A stretch of DNA of 7,592 bases. Origin: Patescibacteria group bacterium. Its GTDB lineage: Bacteria; Patescibacteriota; Microgenomatia; Levybacterales; UBA12049. The first letter of the stretch is position 1. Every line of letters begins with the position of its first letter. Made by a program: the position numbers and the translations under genes. Positions 5,919 to 7,592 of the stretch are shown in pieces. The notes below the pieces were generated by a model. That model did no database searches. It saw only the letters and a list, made by a program, of their open reading frames with translations, and was not told the DNA's origin. The stretch covers positions 1 through 7,592 of the forward strand of contig JAUPUR010000091.1 in NCBI GenBank assembly GCA_030917445.1, read 5' to 3'.

Positions 5919-7592
5919 TTACTTTTCAAAGTTTACCGCTGCATAGAGTCTTTTTTGGTTTTTACCTAAATTCTCTTGCTTTATTATCTTAAAGGATTTT
6001 AATACGCCTGTAAAATCGACATGTGGTCCACCACAAAATTCGATCGAATATGCACTCTTATAATTTTCCGATGTGTCTCCTATAAAATATATTTTTGATT
6101 TTTCACCATAGGTATCCATGAAAAGTCCAATTGCTCCCATAATATGTGCCTCACTTGTTGGGATAAGTTCAAAATGAACTGGAAGGTTCTCCTCAATTTT
6201 TTTATTGACAATTTCTTGAATTTCTTGAATTTGTTCGTCCGTGAGTCTATTCTCGTAATTAAAGTCAAATCGAACTCGCTCAGATGTGATATTTGAGCCA
6301 GTCTGGTGGACATGATTTCCTAAAACATCTCTGAGTGCTTGGTGAAGCAGATGGGTTGCAGTGTGTCCCATGATAGTTTTTTCACTATGATCTGCAAGTC
6401 CACCCTTAAATTTACCTGCTGACTGAGTTCTTGAAAGATCTTTGTGTTTTTGTAGAGCATCTTGAAATGCCTTTTTATCAACACCTTTCCCTTTTTCTTT
6501 TGCTAACTCTTCAATGATTTCAAAAGGAAAGCCATGCGTCTGAAAAAGATCGAATGCAACATTATCAAGTTGATCAATATTCTTTTCCATCTCTTTAAAC
6601 CCTTTACTGAGTGTTTGAGTGAATTTTTCAAGTTCGGTCAGAATAGTTTGATGAATGAAGTCATTTTTTTGGTCAAAATCGTTATCATTAATATTTTTTT
6701 CTGTTGAGATGACTGCATCTATAATTTTGCTAAAAACGGAGTGATCAAGTTTTGCAGCGTTAAGTAGGTACATTTTAACTGCAGCTCTTCTTAAAAGTCT
6801 TCTTAAGACATAACCTTGTTCTTTATTTGAAGGAGTAACACCATCTTTAATGAGAAAAACAGATGCTTTGAGATGATCTGCAATGACTCTCATGAGTTTT
6901 GTGACTGATGTGTCTGAATAGGATTGATTTGTAGATTGTTCGATCTCAGATATAATCTTTTTATACAGGTCTGAGGTAAATACATCAGAGTTATTATTAA
7001 CAGCTGCTGCAAATCTTTCAAAACCTCCTCCAAAGTCGACATTTTTCTGAGGCAATTCTTTAAAAGAGCCGTCTTCTTGTTTTTGATATTGCATAAAGAC
7101 AGAATTCCCTATCTCCATAAATCTTCCACAGTCACAATTTGGGTGACAGTGTTCGCCAAATGTTTTATCATGAGCTGTTCCAAAATCATAAAAGACCTCA
7201 CTATCTGGTCCACCTGGTTCACCACTTGGCATATTGTCGGGAACTCCCGAGCGACTCCACCAATTTTTCTTGACATCGTAATAAAAGATACGTCCATCTT
7301 GCATTCCTAATCTTCCACCTTGTTCTTCATTTAAAAGTTCTACTTCTTTTGCTTCAATACCTTCAGATTTAAAGAGTTCTTTCCAAATAGTCGCAGATTC
7401 TGTGTCTTTCGGAATGTCATTTTTTTCATCACCTGCAAACACGGTAACATATAATTTCTGTGGATTAAGTCCGAGTCCTTTTTCTTTATCTGTTAAAAAG
7501 GTAAAGAACCACGGGAGTTGTTCTTTTTTGAAATAGTCCCCTAGACTCCAATTTCCAACCATTCGGAAGAATGTAGTATGTCTATTATCACC
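5919..7592 (-). CDS. alaS: Alanyl-tRNA synthetase, 5' end cut by window edge; compact form
   Basis: AlaRS charges tRNA-Ala with alanine and hydrolyses mischarged Ser/Gly-tRNA. The frame stays open to the right edge, giving 557 codons; the Met at 7562 is internal, since the codons before it read RHTTFFRM, matching RHHTFFEM of E. coli, so about 85 N-terminal residues are missing. Counting from that Met: catalytic domain to about 185 with GEPGGPDSEVFYDFG (114-128), IGNSVFMQY (151-159) and VDFGGGFERF (175-184); tRNA-recognition region with DGVTPSNKEQGYVLRRLLRR (240-259); editing domain with HTATHLLHQAL (400-410) and CGGPHV (510-515), retaining the H-x3-H and C-x3-H zinc/editing residues. The beta-barrel insert with the YAESGGQ stretch, normally before HTATH, is absent (KFKGGLADHSEKTIMGHTATH instead), and the protein stops right after the editing domain, so C-Ala is missing. 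The full length would be about 640 against 876 in E. coli. The next gene starts 14 bases on. Confidence 0.95.
   Translation of the reverse strand, partial: GDNRHTTFFRMVGNWSLGDYFKKEQLPWFFTFLTDKEKGLGLNPQKLYVTVFAGDEKNDIPKDTESATIWKELFKSEGIEAKEVELLNEEQGGRLGMQDGRIFYYDVKKNWWSRSGVPDNMPSGEPGGPDSEVFYDFGTAHDKTFGEHCHPNCDCGRFMEIGNSVFMQYQKQEDGSFKELPQKNVDFGGGFERFAAAVNNNSDVFTSDLYKKIISEIEQSTNQSYSDTSVTKLMRVIADHLKASVFLIKDGVTPSNKEQGYVLRRLLRRAAVKMYLLNAAKLDHSVFSKIIDAVISTEKNINDNDFDQKNDFIHQTILTELEKFTQTLSKGFKEMEKNIDQLDNVAFDLFQTHGFPFEIIEELAKEKGKGVDKKAFQDALQKHKDLSRTQSAGKFKGGLADHSEKTIMGHTATHLLHQALRDVLGNHVHQTGSNITSERVRFDFNYENRLTDEQIQEIQEIVNKKIEENLPVHFELIPTSEAHIMGAIGLFMDTYGEKSKIYFIGDTSENYKSAYSIEFCGGPHVDFTGVLKSFKIIKQENLGKNQKRLYAAVNFEK

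Noticed and set aside
7562..7592. Start of alaS at the Met codon at 7562
   Set aside because: The frame continues to the window edge and the ten preceding codons match the conserved AlaRS RHxTFF segment, so this Met is internal.
1..7592. tRNA or rRNA genes, CRISPR arrays, insertion sequences, riboswitches
   Set aside because: Essentially every base is protein-coding on one strand, and no repeat-spacer pattern, transposase, terminal inverted repeats or structured leader was seen.

Overview
The window is about 37% GC by eye, very gene-dense, and uses the standard bacterial stop set: TAA, TAG, and one TGA stop inside an ATGA overlap. The gene content suggests a candidate phyla radiation (Patescibacteria) genome, more Microgenomates/Parcubacteria-like than Absconditabacteria-like. 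The signs are an unusually compact alanyl-tRNA synthetase, an archaeal-type AMP/thymidine phosphorylase, a large membrane protein of the 'baseplate J-like' type seen in these lineages, and a scarcity of Shine-Dalgarno sites. The lineage is inferred from protein character; no rRNA or marker tree is available here.

Left end, plus strand (1-475): the last 32 codons of a gene cut by the window edge are followed two bases later by a 123-residue single-pass membrane protein of YtxH type. This pair converges on everything else.

The rest, minus strand (484-7592), reads from right to left as one tightly packed run: alaS (cut by the right edge), a 775-residue protein with a cytoplasmic actin-fold-like part and an external baseplate-J-like part, a membrane-anchored sortase, a 49-residue membrane-associated small protein, an AMP/thymidine phosphorylase lacking its usual N-terminal domain, and mltG. 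Spacings are 14 bp, a 4 bp overlap, an 8 bp overlap, an 8 bp overlap and 5 bp, so polycistronic transcription with translational coupling is likely. No intergenic stretch exceeds about 15 bases.

Functionally the run mixes housekeeping genes (alaS, nucleoside phosphorylase) with an envelope set: a putative trans-envelope scaffold, a sortase that could attach surface proteins, and the MltG terminase that ends glycan strands. The most interesting items are the two-faced 775-residue protein paired with the sortase, the hidden 49-residue gene stitched between two neighbours by matching 8-base overlaps, and two trimmed enzymes: AlaRS without its barrel insert and C-Ala domain, and the phosphorylase without its N-terminal domain.
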